NCBI GenBank assembly: GCA_024138025.1
Contig: JAMXBD010000063.1
Coordinates: 1,488,001-1,552,000 of the forward strand
Length of the DNA stretch: 64,000 bases
Reading direction: 5' to 3'
Source of the DNA: Combretum micranthum
Taxonomy: Eukaryota > Streptophyta > Magnoliopsida > Myrtales > Combretaceae
The stretch's first letter is position 1. Each line of letters opens with the position of its first letter. The notes under the pieces are model-generated. The model made no database searches. It was not told where the DNA came from and saw only the letters and a list, made by a program, of their open reading frames with translations. This document shows, in pieces, positions 1-12,273 of this stretch. The translations under genes and the position numbers were made by a program.

Positions 1-2197
1 TCAAATGAGGTGTCTACATATAGCATATGCTTATCTAACCAACTTGTTTGTTTATGATTGTCGATACAAATGACAAGAAAACATCTCACTAAGCTAATTG
101 TAAGCTTATACTCCATAGTTTTTGTTGAATTAGGTATGATTTAAAATTCATTCGAGGACAGAGCATTAAGGAAACCATTGGTGGATCATTGAGCTTTTAC
201 ATAAGAAGTAGGAGTATAAAAGGAATTTACCATCTTGAAATTTCTTTATGAATAATATATATGTTATGTTAATATTTTGGAGATTACTAGGAAGAGTACT
301 TGTGTAAACTTAAAGACATTAGTGAGGGTATGCTCCTAAGAATTACATTGACCTTGTTTATGTTTCATATTAAGTATTTCTATTGCCTTGTTACTTAATT
401 ATCATCAAAATAAATTGCACTGCTCCGATGCGTTTCCTCTTATGTGTTGTACACCTTGTGCATGATACCGAAGCCTTTGCATGACCAAGGGAGTCATTCC
501 TAGGCTTTAATATTATGTATGATAGACTGCTACATTTAAGGTACCTCTTAGGGCATGACACGAGTGGTTCAATTGGTGGTGAAGGCTCATCAACTCAAAG
601 TGATAGAGAGAACTTGATGAGTGTCGACCCTTACGTGGGTCAGTACATTAAGCTTACCAAAGTAGCTTACGGATTTCCCTTGGATAAATATATAGACAAT
701 AGTGAAGGGAAAGGTCTTATAGTACCTCTACACAGCAAAGCGGTCGCTAGCGATGGCCCTTACAAAGTTCATAACACGCTTATCAGAGCGAAGCTCGAGG
801 ATTGTCATAAGAATGAGATATGGGGTTGTTCTAAGGACTAGGAAGATGTTCTCTCTTCTTCTTTGGACTGAGTCTATTTGCTAGAAGGGTGGGCTTTTTC
901 CCTCTATCATAAGGCCCTCAGTTTCGATTTACGGATACCATTTTCTCCTTTCCATAAGGCATTCTTCAGCGACTAATAGCTTTCTTCAGCGCAATTGCTA
1001 TCAAACGCTTAGCAATTGTTGGTGGCTTTCAAAGCCTTGTGTCTTATCCTTGGTGTTAGGCCCACTTCGATTCTATTTTGGAGATACTACTACTTTAAGG
1101 CACCCAATGAAGGGTAGTGATACCTTGCAAGGCGACCTTAGAGCTCATTTATGCTGTTTAGTGGACTTACAAGCGCCAATGATCCTCACTGGAAGAAGAA
1201 GTTATGGATTGTCCAAGCTAAGTGAGGCACCTAAGACCAGTTCGACTTGTGGGTAGACTGGTGCAAGCCTATTTGTAATACGATGCCGTCGAGGTTAAGG
1301 TCTCATGATGCTAATGCCTAACGAGCTATTGATGAATTTATGACCTCTCAAGGTGGGAGGCAATTGGATGCTGAGGTCATAGTGAAAACTTCTTGAATGG
1401 GAAGCTAATCATTGATGGAGGTGTAATTTGATTCTTCATGTGATCATAGCCTCTCTCTCTTTCTCCCCCATCATTTATCAAGTCGAGCTCTAGAGGGAGG
1501 ACAATGTTGGAAGGATTCAAGATTTCTAAGCTTTTAAGCTCGACTAGGCAAGTGTTTTATTTATTGTTACTAATCCTTTGTTTTCTTTTTCTAGAGCTTG
1601 AGATGTTAGTGATGGACATGCGTACCATTCTTGCTGGTCGATTGAAGAAGTGGAAGAGGGCTTCAACTAAGGAGAGGGCAGCCAGTGAGAAGCACCCTGT
1701 TGAAGTCAAGCCTCAGGCCATCGAGGTTGGCGTGCCAACTGTTGATTTGGATGGACAAGAACCGAAGGATATTATTGTCGAGGTCGGAGGTACTATTATC
1801 GAGGAAAGAGGTGATGTTGCTGGGGTTGGAGGTGCAGACCTTGATGTTTGCTTAGTGAGGTCCCCTTATCATGCTCAGTCTCATGAGGAGCGAATTTCGA
1901 CTTAATATTCCCCTATGCCTACTCGAGCTCAAAGAGTATCATCTCCTATAGCAGAGGTTGCTAAGAGCAACAATAGTGCATCGAGTGATTAGGCTATGGT
2001 TGGGGGTTATGGGAGTCAGCCAGGAGAGGAGATCCTGGTGGACCTATTGATTTTATTAAAGGGAAGGCTCTAAAGTGGAGTGATGTATCTGTGGAATGGC
2101 CTTCCTTCGAGAAGATGGCTCGTTCAGAGGATAGGAAGTGGTTGAGGGCTTTTTATGGTGGACTGTCATTAGTGGACTTGGCTGTAGACATTTCAGT
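1..2197. other. Degraded, unclassified TE-like region
   Basis: No intact gene is visible. Short plus-strand frames exist at 515-841, 1050-1256 and 1504-1905. The last is rich in Glu, Val and Lys, begins with a hydrophobic stretch and is followed by more open sequence broken by stops up to about 2190. It resembles the loosely conserved non-enzymatic ORFs of plant transposons, but I recognise no domain. The region ends abruptly where the TGTCACGCCCC repeat begins at 2198, so that repeat may have inserted into it. Function unknown. Confidence 0.3.
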
Positions 2198-2834
2198 TGT
2201 CACGCCCCAAAGGGTCCTAAAACATAACAGTCCGCCGCATACTGAACGAGACATAGGAATCACTACCACAATTATTCAAGAGTCTTGTATTATATGCAAG
2301 AAGTTCCCTTATGACAATAGAATACATATGCAATTGGAGATAGATAGTTTAACTTAATAGAATAAGCATAAAAATATAAACCAAAGATATTTCAGGATCA
2401 TTTACAAAATACTAAAGGGCATTCCCCCGCAAAACAATAATGAGTCTAGGTATTAGTTTTTAAAAACAATTCGAGCGTTTAAGGTTTCCTATGGAAGTCT
2501 ACACAAAGCTAAACATAAACTTCTAGGGGAAACTCCTAACTTCGCATTACCTGAGTTAGCCAAGTCTAAGGACACAACCATAGGTATAGAACCTGCATCA
2601 AAAAGAAGCTGTGGGGGTATAAGCTACGTTATCTTAGTGAGTAAATACTTCCAGAATACACATATCCCACAATTACTTAATACTACAAACAGTTGATTTA
2701 ATCATCCATATGAAATACAACAACCACATGGGAAAATAAGACATATGATCAATTGGAAATCATATGTTGAATGGATTTACTCCCTCCATTTGGGGTCAGC
2801 AGATTAACAAATCCTGTGATACTATTTTGAATTA

Positions 2835-2940
2835 CTGTTCCGTTTTATGGCTTTCGGACAACCCATCAACTGTACTGTTTTATGGCCTACGGGCAACCCA
2901 TCTCATTCATACAGTTTATGGATCACGGAGAACCAACCAT
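2835..2940 (+). repeat. Degenerate ~35-bp minisatellite (3 units)
   Basis: Three diverged units share the pattern GTTTTATGG...CGG..AACCCATC; the last reads GTTTATGGATCACGGAGAAC. It is the counterpart of the cleaner array at 63377-63535 in the right copy of the same repeat. Confidence 0.55.
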
Positions 2941-2984
2941 GATTAAATGCACCATCCCCATCGTGAAGTGATTATGTTCATTGA

Positions 2985-4440
2985 TGTGTTCCGATCTGAG
3001 TTTAACAATTAGTATTCAATAATCCTTTCCTAATATCAGATCAACAATAGGCAAGTGCACCTATCAATTGTAGTATAGGAATGGCTTATGGGTCATATTT
3101 CTCGGGGCCCTGACAAATACTACTACTCGCCCTCTTATTATTATCTAGCGATCAAGTAGATTGGATTGTCTAAATTTAATCTACAATTAACAACTAAACT
3201 ATATTAATTATACAGGTTCACTAAATTATTATGCAAAACACAACTTTAATACAATTTAATTCACAATAAGGCAAGGTTACTCCATCATATCAACATGAAC
3301 TACAATACAAATCATCCTTTTAAGTACTTATCTGCAGAGATTCTCAATTCATGGTTCTTATTCATAATAAACCAATTCTAATTCGTTTGCATCTATTAAA
3401 ATCTCTCTAAATAGATGGACAAAGCAGAATTGCTTTAGATTATTCTAATTATCCTAAAATCTCCTTAAACATGCAGCAAATTTCCTAATAATATCTTTAC
3501 CAGGAGTAATTTGTTCTAGTGATTTAGATCTACTCGATGGAATTGTTTCTCAACATTTTCCATCGAGATCTGATGTAGGATCATGTCGTGCACTACAATT
3601 TCCTAACTTTATTGAAGACCCATCACTAAATTCTTAATTAAAAAGATTAATAACAAATACATATACAATTCATGTTAATATGACTTCGTAACACCCTAAT
3701 TACTATTCATGCATGCTGGGTTATGAACACAAACATGGAACAAACATAACGACAATGGAATGACACATACAATAAGAGTAAGATCAGGAAAGAAAATGAA
3801 AACCCTTTGAATTATGATAACGTAGATGTTTGTACACACACGAACACTTGGATCCAATGTTCTCTCTCGAGTTCTTCTTGGAATCCCAACTATACTTCCA
3901 CTCACTCCTAGATTTCTTCTTCTAAGTATATGATATCCTCATCAGAATGAATCCCCCTCCTTTATATTCAATGGGTGTGGTGTCTAAAAACACGACTTTT
4001 TACTAAAAATAAACGACTTTTCTTTCTAGTGTTCAACAGTCACACTGTTTCAAGAACACGTAAGAAAATATTAATGACCCATTTCCTAGAGTCACGACCG
4101 TACAATGCACAATTATCTGATAACTTTCCATCTTGCACGGGCGTACAAAAGGGTGTACTAAGTACTGGAATCATTCTTTAAGTGTGTACGGGCGTACAAG
4201 TGTGAATCTCCTTCATCCGAACTCCCTTTGTGCTTCTTGCACCTTTGCTTAAATTTGATTGGATTCTCCACATATTTCTTCCTTGTATTACAAATGTGTT
4301 CAAAATTGACTTGAAATATATATATATATATATATATATATACTAATTAAGTACCTAATCTGTTAAGAATCCCATCAATATACCATAAAATAGACCCAAT
4401 TTGCCATTTAAAATGATGATAAATTGTGCCTATCATTCGT
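2985..4440. other. Insertion-like segment inside the left TGTCACGCCCC repeat
   Basis: The right copy (about 63570-63600) passes straight from the GTGAAGTGATTATGT block to the GAATAGTCATTAAT block. In the left copy these blocks are separated by about 1.45 kb. The extra DNA contains an (AT)n tract and no recognised protein domain. It is either an insertion here or a deletion in the other copy. The boundaries are approximate and I could not resolve a target duplication. Confidence 0.4.
4315..4342. repeat. (AT)n microsatellite
   Basis: Uninterrupted AT dinucleotide run inside the extra segment of the left dispersed repeat. Confidence 0.9.
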
Positions 4441-5254
4441 ATTACTTGTTAATCCGAATAATCATTAATTCAATTTCATAGGTGACCAATTAATTGGCAG
4501 ACACTCATAATCATGGCATATAAACATACATCGATTAATCACTTGGTTTCGATATTCTTGGCATTTTTTTCGCAACACATCAAGATAGCATACATAATCC
4601 CATAATTACCCATCATGCATTTCCAATTTTTATCTTTGCCTATCATTCTAGTGCAACTATAATTTACAAGCACAATACGGAATAGTTAATAGAAAGTACG
4701 ACTCACTCAACCATGGATACCAGTCTCTAGTCATAGTAATTCGGGGGCAAGGATTCCTCCGATTCAAAGTCACCTGAACAAAAGAAATACCCAAATGAGT
4801 ATTTCAACCATAACTAATTCCAACTTGTCAAACAAAACTTTTAAGTTCGTAATTTTCGTGGTAATTGGAAATTCTAACTTAAAATGCTCATAACTTGATC
4901 ATTTTAGCTCGAAATTTCGCAAATAAGCTATCGATTTCTATCCACTTCGAAATATCTATCTATTTATGATTTTATTCCTAAGTTTTGAAAACTTTTAGAT
5001 CTTAGAAAGCTCGGATCAGATCTGATCAGTAGCTAAAAATCGCATTTCCGAAATTGTTTTGTGAAATTTGCATTGTTCCTACCGGGTATATTATGTGTAC
5101 ATGCAATATCTACAAGTTATTATCATGAATGAATGATATGAACCATCTATATGTATATTCTTGATGATATTTCGTTAAAAAGAATGTTTAGAATACTTTA
5201 CAAAAATTTTAAGAACACTTGGTTGAGAAAAGCTAGCTTTATTTCTTTGAAAAT

Positions 5255-5990
5255 CATCCTTATTTTTACTAAGATAAAGCCATGATGACCTATATATCTA
5301 ATACCTTCATTATCTTAATAAAATTATTCATTTAGGATTTGGAAAATAGATGTTTAAATAGGGGTTTTGCCTAGTTACGAATTTTACAAAATTTTAAGGA
5401 ATGAAAATATTGTTTGATCTATGTTTTGAAACCTTTCCTTTGTTTTAGAATTATACTTTGATAAAATCCATTTATTATTTTCAAAATTGTCTTTACTAAC
5501 TCTATTCTCTAAGGCTTCTATTTTTCTATTAAAATCCTCATTTTGGCATTTACAAATAGGTGTTTAAGTGGGGGTCATTTCTAAATCCGAATTTTATAAT
5601 TTGTGTTTGAGATTATTTATTGTGTAAAACTCATTTAATCTTTCTAAAATTAGGTCATAACCAAACCTACTCCTTAAGACTTCCATGTCTTTAATAAAAC
5701 TCTTGTTTTATGGTTAGAAAATAGGTATTTACATATCAACTTTTCCTTATTACGAATTTTAAGTTTGTTGTTGGGGTTAAGCCAAAGTTCTAACTTAACT
5801 TTTGTAGCTTTTCTTACTTTGAAAATAGCTCTTTGTAAATCTAAGTTTTACTCATCAAAATCATTCATTTATGATACCTATTCCCTAAGCCCTTCATATT
5901 TAATGTAAAATCTTCATTTTAGAGTTGGAAAATAGGTTTTCTAAACAGGTGTCTTTTTCCATCCGAATTTCCAAAAATCATTTTTGTTGA
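5255..5990 (+). repeat. Degenerate ~165-210-bp tandem array (about 4 units)
   Basis: Four anchors of the form GGAAAATAGGTGTTTA occur at about 5341, 5551, 5717 and 5927, spaced 210, 166 and 210 bp. Each is preceded by a CTTC...TTTAATAAAATCTTCATTTT-like block and followed by a TCCGAATTTT-like block. No protein is encoded. It lies between the left dispersed repeat and the Tat element. Confidence 0.65.
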
Positions 5991-6435
5991 AACTAAAATA
6001 GATCTTGAACTTTTTGGCATATTCTCATTATTATCATACTACTACAAGTTTTTATTCACATAAAAAAAAAAAATTCATGGCATTTATGTACTCAAAACAA
6101 ATAAATCTACTATATTATTCATGTCATGGATGCAAATGAAATATAAACATTATGTAGATGAGGTTAATGAAAGAATATATGCACAAAATATTAATAAGAA
6201 CAACATATAACAATAATATAGCAAAATATAGCAAAAAAACTTAAATATAAAGATCCACAACATTGTGATCGCAAGAATATCATGCTTTAGTATTTTTCAC
6301 ATCCTTAGCATAAAGCTGATGGGGATTTTGGTAGAACCACACATGTATGATATTGTCATTACATGTTTTATTGTGGTAGGGTCAAGATCTATTACCTATT
6401 TAGTGTGTGGAGTAACAAAACTTGAAGAAAAAGAA

Positions 6436-6460
6436 GTGTGTGTGTGTGTGTGTGTGTGTG
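6436..6460. repeat. (GT)n microsatellite
   Basis: About 12 GT units in the AT-rich stretch left of the minus-strand Tat element. Confidence 0.9.
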
Positions 6461-6640
6461 AAGGGAGGGGGCTCACGGCAACACAAGAGAGGAGGGAGGA
6501 GAGAACAAAATTTTCAAAAGTTGATTTTTTGGTGAAAGAGAAGGAAAGTGAAATGGTAAAGGTATAAGGATGTTTATATAGAGAATTGGATTAGGGTTTT
6601 GTGTGATTAAATAAAAGAAGAAAATAAAACTATTTGGAGG

Positions 6641-6760
6641 GAGTTGCCCTTAAGAGAGAGTTGCCCGAGCTCACGAGAAAATTTACCCTTAAGAGGGAGT
6701 TTCCCTAGCTCACGAGGGGAGTTACCCTTAAGAGGTAGTTACCTAAGGTCACTCAGCATG
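6641..6760 (+). repeat. 39-bp minisatellite, 3 units
   Basis: TTGCCCTTAAGAG, TTTACCCTTAAGAG and GTTACCCTTAAGAG recur at an exact 39-bp period, each followed by GAGCTCACGAG or a variant. Because 39 is a multiple of three, one frame stays open and reads as a repetitive peptide. I regard that reading frame as a by-product of the repeat, not as a gene. Confidence 0.75.
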
Positions 6761-6905
6761 AGGGGATGGAGATCTATAAATTCCCAATGCCCTTGCCAAA
6801 TATCTTTTATTGTTTTTTTGTTGGATACATAAAAGGAAGATCATTGAGACATATTCTTAATGTAGAATCCTCATTTCATGATTGTTTTCTTCTCATGTTC
6901 ATGTT

Positions 6906-7148
6906 TTATACATAAACAAGCTGTAGCCATTCAAAGAACTTTCTCAAGTTGTTTACCTTCCAAGTTGGAATGAGCTTATCATCTAGAGTTTCAAGTTTGT
7001 ACGCTCTGTTTCCTAGAACTTCTTTTACCCTAACGGATCTTCTCAGTTCGGGGTAAGTTTTCCTTGGGTTGCCATTGACCCCATTGCCTCTAATTTTCTG
7101 CAACTTTCTTGTCATAGTATTGGGTTCCCCTTTGCTAGTAGGCTTCAA
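6906..7148 (-). pseudogene. Integrase C-terminal remnant of the Tat-like element
   Basis: The 80-residue open frame contains GNRAYKLETLDDKLIPTW followed by NNLRKFF. This is the usual end of plant Ty3/gypsy polyproteins, where a short beta-barrel-like segment precedes the terminal Tyr/Phe motif. It is the last coding piece of the old element. The upstream integrase core lies in other frames, so this is a fragment and not a gene. Confidence 0.7.
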
Positions 7149-7379
7149 CCCTTTTGCTCACTGCATCTCAAGTTTCTTTATGGCATCGAGCTCTTATTGG
7201 TGTCCGACCTCATTGATTAATTTGCAATAAGATTAGGTTGGATGTTTAGTAGTTTGAGCTCTGTAGGTAGGAAACCTTCCATTCCAAAGGCTAAAAAAGG
7301 GGAGGTTTTGCTTGTTAGGATTTGTCGATGGTGTGATAACCCCATAGGATGCTAGGCAGCTCATCTGCCCACTTGCTAC

Positions 7380-7850
7380 TCTAACGGTCTGCCCTGGCCT
7401 TTAAGCTCTACATGATTGTCTTATTGATTTGTTCGACCTGGACATTAGCTTTGCGGTGTGCAACTAAGGTATAGTTCATAGTGCTACGGTATTTAGAGCA
7501 TAATTTTTTTATTCTTTTGGCGTTGAATTTCCTCTCATTGTCCATAACTATAGGGTGTGGGACTTCGAACCTGACTATGATGTTCGTGTAGATGAAGTGT
7601 TGGACATTTTTGTCCGTGACCTTTGCTACCGCTCAGCTTCTACCCATTTTCTGAAGTAATCACACCCAACTATTATGAACTTCCTCTAACCTATCGAGGG
7701 AGGAAATGGCCTAAATGTCTAGTCCTTACACGGTGGGAGTAGGTACATTTGTAGAGTAGGTTTACACTTGGGCATAGTCGATGGGAGCAATCTTTTGACA
7801 ACGCTCACATTGTTATACGAATTCTTTTGCATTGACCTTCATTATTGGCT
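7380..7850 (-). pseudogene. Integrase core and zinc-finger remnants of the Tat-like element
   Basis: Reverse translation shows VGCDYFRKWVEAE near 7620-7680, which contains the first catalytic Asp region of a retroviral-type integrase. QCERCQKIAPIDYAQV near 7750-7810 carries the CxxC half of the N-terminal HHCC zinc finger. Frames change between the blocks and stops are present. The order is right for a minus-strand element, with the zinc finger to the right of the core. Confidence 0.7.
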
Positions 7851-8149
7851 AGAATTAGCTAGCCCGCATGGCCAAGGTGTGCAATGATTAGGCTTTGATG
7901 TAATTACTGCAATCCCTAGCATGGAGGTTTACTAGAACATGTTGTCCTTCATTTAGGAACAAACAATGAAGGAAGGGGAAACTGAAGCCCCTCTTATGCA
8001 AAACCCTGTTGATGACGATGTAGTTAGCTGCTTTATACATCAACTTTTTGTTTCCATTTTTTTAAGGTACGGTGCCATCTTTGAGGTACTCCTTTATGGG
8101 GTCATCAAACTCGGTAATGAGGTTGCCTATTGTAAGTCTAGCACCTCGT

Positions 8150-8800
8150 GAACTTTCGTAACGGTGGATTAGAATTAGACAAAGATTTTTTCTTTGACCT
8201 TTCGTAGGTCAGGAACTATACGGAGGTGAGTTTAGAAAGCTTATCAGCTTTTGAATTATTGGATCTAGATATCTTAATGATTTCTACGAGGGCAGTTCTT
8301 TAGTGAAGGATTGGATTGTTTCTAACTATCCAGCCATTTCTTCATTCTTTGCCTCATACATACTTTTGACCTGTTGCACCACAAGTTGGGAGTCGAAAAA
8401 GATCTTGAGGTCCCTTGTTTCTGCTCCAACGCTCATAGCAAACTTGGGCCCAACTAATAAAGCCCCGTGTTCCACTTCATTATTACTTGTGGGAAAATTG
8501 AATTTAAAGCATAGTTGATCTTGACTCCATGGGATCCTTTTAGGACTAGGGCAGTTCTATCCTCCCCCCGTCCCTTTGCGTGGACGATCCATCCACATGG
8601 AGGGTCTAGGTAGTCTTTTGCTCATTATCGGGCTTAGATGTCTTGGTGTATTCACCCATAAATTCTATCAAAACTTGTGCCTTTGTGGTGTCTTAAGGTT
8701 AGTATTGCACCGCATAGGTGCTAAGCTCAATAGCGTATTCCATCATCCTTCCTAAGATGTCTAGCTTTTGTAGGAGTACCCTTATCGGTGCATCGGTGAG
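8150..8800 (-). pseudogene. RNase H remnant of the Tat-like element
   Basis: On the minus strand, LKIFFDSQLVVQQVKSMYEA (8338-8413) matches the central Asp-containing helix of the archaeal-type RNase H carried by Tat elements. A VDGSS-like motif lies to its right. Broken by stops. It sits between the RT (right) and integrase (left), as expected. Confidence 0.65.
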
Positions 8801-9099
8801 GATGATGACTCGGTGCACCTAGAAACATGGACATAGCCGACGCACAGATATTACTATCACCAGGGCAAACTTTTCCAATTTTATATTTTTTTTTTCTGGC
8901 CTTGGAAGACATGACTAATGTAATGTACAGATCAGTATTGTTTTCCTTTCGCTCGTATTAAGACTAATAAGAGAGCTCGATTACCCACTATGAGGTAAAG
9001 GTATAAGACCTCACCTTTGAGCAGGGTTGTTAATAACAGAGGTTTTGTTAGAATTGCTTGAGCTCGTCAAAAGCCTATTGTGAATTTTCCATCCATTCG

Positions 9100-10080
9100 A
9101 AGTGAGAGGGTTTTTTTAAGAATCTTGAAGAATTTCAAGCACCAGTCGTCGCTCTTATGGAGGAATTTGCTTGACGCAATTATTCTGCTAGCAAGCTATT
9201 ACACTTCTTTGATCGATGTGGGCGGCATAATTGTTAAGATCACTTCAGTCATGTTGGGGTTAGCTTCAATTCTTCTTCGGGACACTACGTAACCCAAGAA
9301 TTTTCCTAATAACATGCTAAACATGCTTTTATGTGGATTGAGCTTTAGATTGTAGAAGCAGAGTCGATCAAAGATCTCTTGCTCGTTTACTTTTCATGAT
9401 CATGTCATCGATATAAACTTCCATGTTTCTACCTATATAAGGTTTGAACACCTCGGTAACCAGCCATTAGAAGGTGGTGCTAGCATTTTTAAGTCTAAAT
9501 AGCATCATTTTGTAGCAATATGTGCTAAAGAACGTGACGAAGGAAGTGTGGACCTCATCAGTTTCTTTCATTTTGATCTAGTTGTAGCCTAAGAAGGAGT
9601 CCATGAAACTCAGTAGTTCGTGAGCAGAGGTGTCGTCCTGATCGATCTGTGGTAGCAGGAAGCAATCCTTCGAACATGCTTTGTTCAAGTCAGTGTAATC
9701 GACACACATCTACCATTTCCCACTAAGTTTCTTGATCGAGACTACATTTGCTAGCCAAGTGGGGTATTTTTCTTCCCTAATGAACCCTTCTTGGAATAGT
9801 TTATAGACCTCCTCTTTGATGGTAGCTTATCTTTCCAGAGCAAAGTTTTTGATTTTTTAGCGAAGTGGCTTCTAGGTCTTGTTCACATTCAGTTGATGTG
9901 TGATCACACTTAGGCTTATGCCTGTCATATCAGAGGGTGATCATGCAAAGACATCTTTATTCGCCCGTAAGAGCGTGATCAAGCTCCCTTTATGTCAAGA
10001 GGAATCAATTTTCCTACCTTCGTGGTGTGCTCGAGATTATCATCTAAGGAAACCTCTTTTATGAGCTCAATCTACTCACC
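9100..10080 (-). pseudogene. Reverse transcriptase remnant of the Tat-like element
   Basis: Several RT blocks are readable on the minus strand. DVFAWSPSDMTGI (about 9925-9960) precedes the fingers. KYPTWLANVV is followed by a lysine-rich loop and MCVDYTDLNKACSKD. The active-site box reads VYIDDMIMKS near 9400-9425, retaining the two adjacent Asp. Stops and small frameshifts interrupt it. The start is cut off from protease and gag by the nested element at 10146. Confidence 0.8.
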
Positions 10081-10145
10081 TTGATGTTCAGATTCATCTC
10101 CTAGCTCTATGTCTATTGTACATACACGGTCTCCTTTTAGGGCTT

Positions 10146-12019
10146 TGATGAACTCATATTTTACATATTTTTCAATGATCAAATCATACAAATTGGTTAT
10201 AGATTTTGTAGAAATCAAGTAGGCATTGTATCTCTTTATGTTAATATCATTAAATAAGGTCAATAAGGACTTAAAGAACAAATTCAAGAACAATTGGATG
10301 AAGTTGCACAATTTTGAAGAAAAATGAACTCAACACCGGTATTTGGAAGCCAAACGTCATCGGCGTAAGGGCGGTGCAACCTTAGAATAGTAACCAATTC
10401 CTTAAGGCAGCCATCAACGCTACCTACATTGAATGAAGGAGATGACAGCTTTTTCAATTGTAATCAACGTCGGTAAATCTTGAAAGTACACCGCCGGTGT
10501 TGACCCAACCTTCAAAGTGAACAGAAAGAATATCCTTAACATTGGAGACCACATTGCCAATGTAGGGAGAAAGAATTCACCAATGTTGCATTACATTCAT
10601 TGTACGCCAGCTTTCTGGGAATCAAAGCAGCAGGCGTACAAGCCAACGTAGAATCAGATCATAATGAAATATGCCCAGGCTGTGTAACTCTCAAGATAAC
10701 TTCAAGGTATTCAAACAACAACAAGATCCATTCTACGACGCCAGCATGAAGCCAGCGTAAGCTTAAGAGGCAGATTCAATAACACTGAACGTCGGCCAAA
10801 TCTAATTCAATGCCACTAGCATAGATCTTGAAACCGCCAACTTACGTCTCTGGCATTTCACCTTCTACATGAAATTTTTCCATAAAACAAAGCTTCCATG
10901 GAGATGAAAGGCATTCGAAAATCATTAAAAAAGACAGAAAAAGAGAGTTTCAAACATGTTTGAGTGTGTTTCTTCTTTAAGGCACTAAAACCCTATTGTT
11001 CTAGCAATATAGAGGTGATTAGGGTTTAGATACAATCAAGCAGTGCCCACATTTTTGGGATTATGGATCTGGAGACATCATTTAATGGAAAGGAATCAAT
11101 TTTAAGGTGTTTTTGTCCCTGTTTTATCATATATATATATATATATATGCTTGATTGTATTTTGAGATGCTTGTTCATAGATTGTTATGAATATACATGA
11201 ATGGATTCAATGAATTGATATATAAATCATGTTGATATTGATTTTGATTATTTGGAAATCTAGTTATCTTTGCTTGTAATATGTTTAATATGTGCCTGAT
11301 CAACATAAATTGGATGGAAGATTAAAGATACCAGAAGGGATTCGATGATCCATACAAGTAAAACTTAAGTTTTTGAAAAAGATTTGTCATAGAGATATGC
11401 AAGTTTGTGGTGAAATTTAAGAATTCACTGATCTTTGTGTAGTTGGAATTATAAATTTAGGTCACTTAGCAGTGCTTAGTTTGTAGTTTTAACTAGAATA
11501 GTATTTTAATTGAGAGCAAATTACTATTAAATAGTTAATCATAGATAAGTTGCCTTAGCATGATAGTTTATGCTATGACAGGATTTTTACTACTCCGGGA
11601 GGTGGGCAATTTCTAGTGAATTTCATTAAATCCCAAATAATCAACTTCAAATATCGATTTGAAGCATGACTTATTTCAAATGAGAATATAAATGCATTAT
11701 TCATATTTGTATCTGCATATCCTAAACCTATATCCCTCGTTGTTGTTGCTAGAATATACGGTTTTAATCCTTAACAATCATTTGATAGTTAATTTTTAGT
11801 CAATCACTATAGAGTAATTAAGAATCTAACATTTGATGGCTGAAATTAGGGTAAGATTCAAATTCTAGTGGTTAGCTATATAGCTCCTACTGGATACGAC
11901 CTAGACTTACCAGATAATACTGTATTGTATTTAGTGATTTTGCTGATCATTTAAGTATTACACTTGTGTTTGAAATTGAAAATCATTATAGTATAATAGG
12001 TGTTACCACTGCAGTTTCA
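10146..12019 (+). repeat. 5' LTR of the Athila-type element
   Basis: 1874 bp, TG...CA ends, direct repeat of 21248-23124. It contains a U3 region crowded with GCC(A/G)GCGT-like words (about 10330-10860), a position equivalent to a TATA box that here reads CATAAAA (10881-10887), and an (AT)n tract near 11131-11150. Its last bases are GCAGTTTCA. Confidence 0.9.
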
Positions 12020-12022
12020 AAT

Positions 12023-12040
12023 TGGCGTCGTTGTCAAGGA
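12023..12040 (+). promoter_or_regulatory. Primer-binding site, tRNA-Asp type
   Basis: TGGCGTCGTTGTCAAGGA lies three bases after the 5' LTR. It matches the plant tRNA-Asp 3' end used by Athila elements, with a few C-to-T and G-to-A type changes that fit decay of methylated sites. Confidence 0.75.
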
Positions 12041-12273
12041 GCTACGGCTACTGATATTAGGATAGTAATTAAGCCCTTAAACTAAGCACATAAATTTAGA
12101 AAATCTATAAAAATCTTAAAATTAAAAAAAAAATAAAAACCAAAAATAGTTTACCTTGAACAATTTGTTCTTGTATGTTAGGTGAACAAGTCCAAGACTT
12201 GCAATTTGATCGAGAAATTGACAGGACGTATCACTAGAGATTAAGAAAAAGATGAGTAGAAAATACAAGAGCA

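Larger units (their letters stand above)
2198..4840 (+). repeat. Dispersed repeat beginning TGTCACGCCCC, left copy
   Basis: This segment can be aligned by eye with 62771-64000 in the same orientation. Shared landmarks are the TGTCACGCCCC start, a block reading TTTCCTATGGAAGTCTACAC, a GTTTATGGATCACG minisatellite, the phrase CATCGTGAAGTGATTATGT, and a closing block around ACTCAAATGAGTATTTCAAC. The left copy is longer because about 1.45 kb (roughly 2985-4440) is absent from the right copy. The TG start suggests an LTR or another terminal region, but I see no coding domain, primer-binding site or matching end. The family is unassigned. Confidence 0.6.

Noticed and set aside
10072..10311. 79-residue minus-strand open frame
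   Set aside because: It crosses the junction between the Tat remnant and the Athila LTR, so it cannot be a conserved gene.
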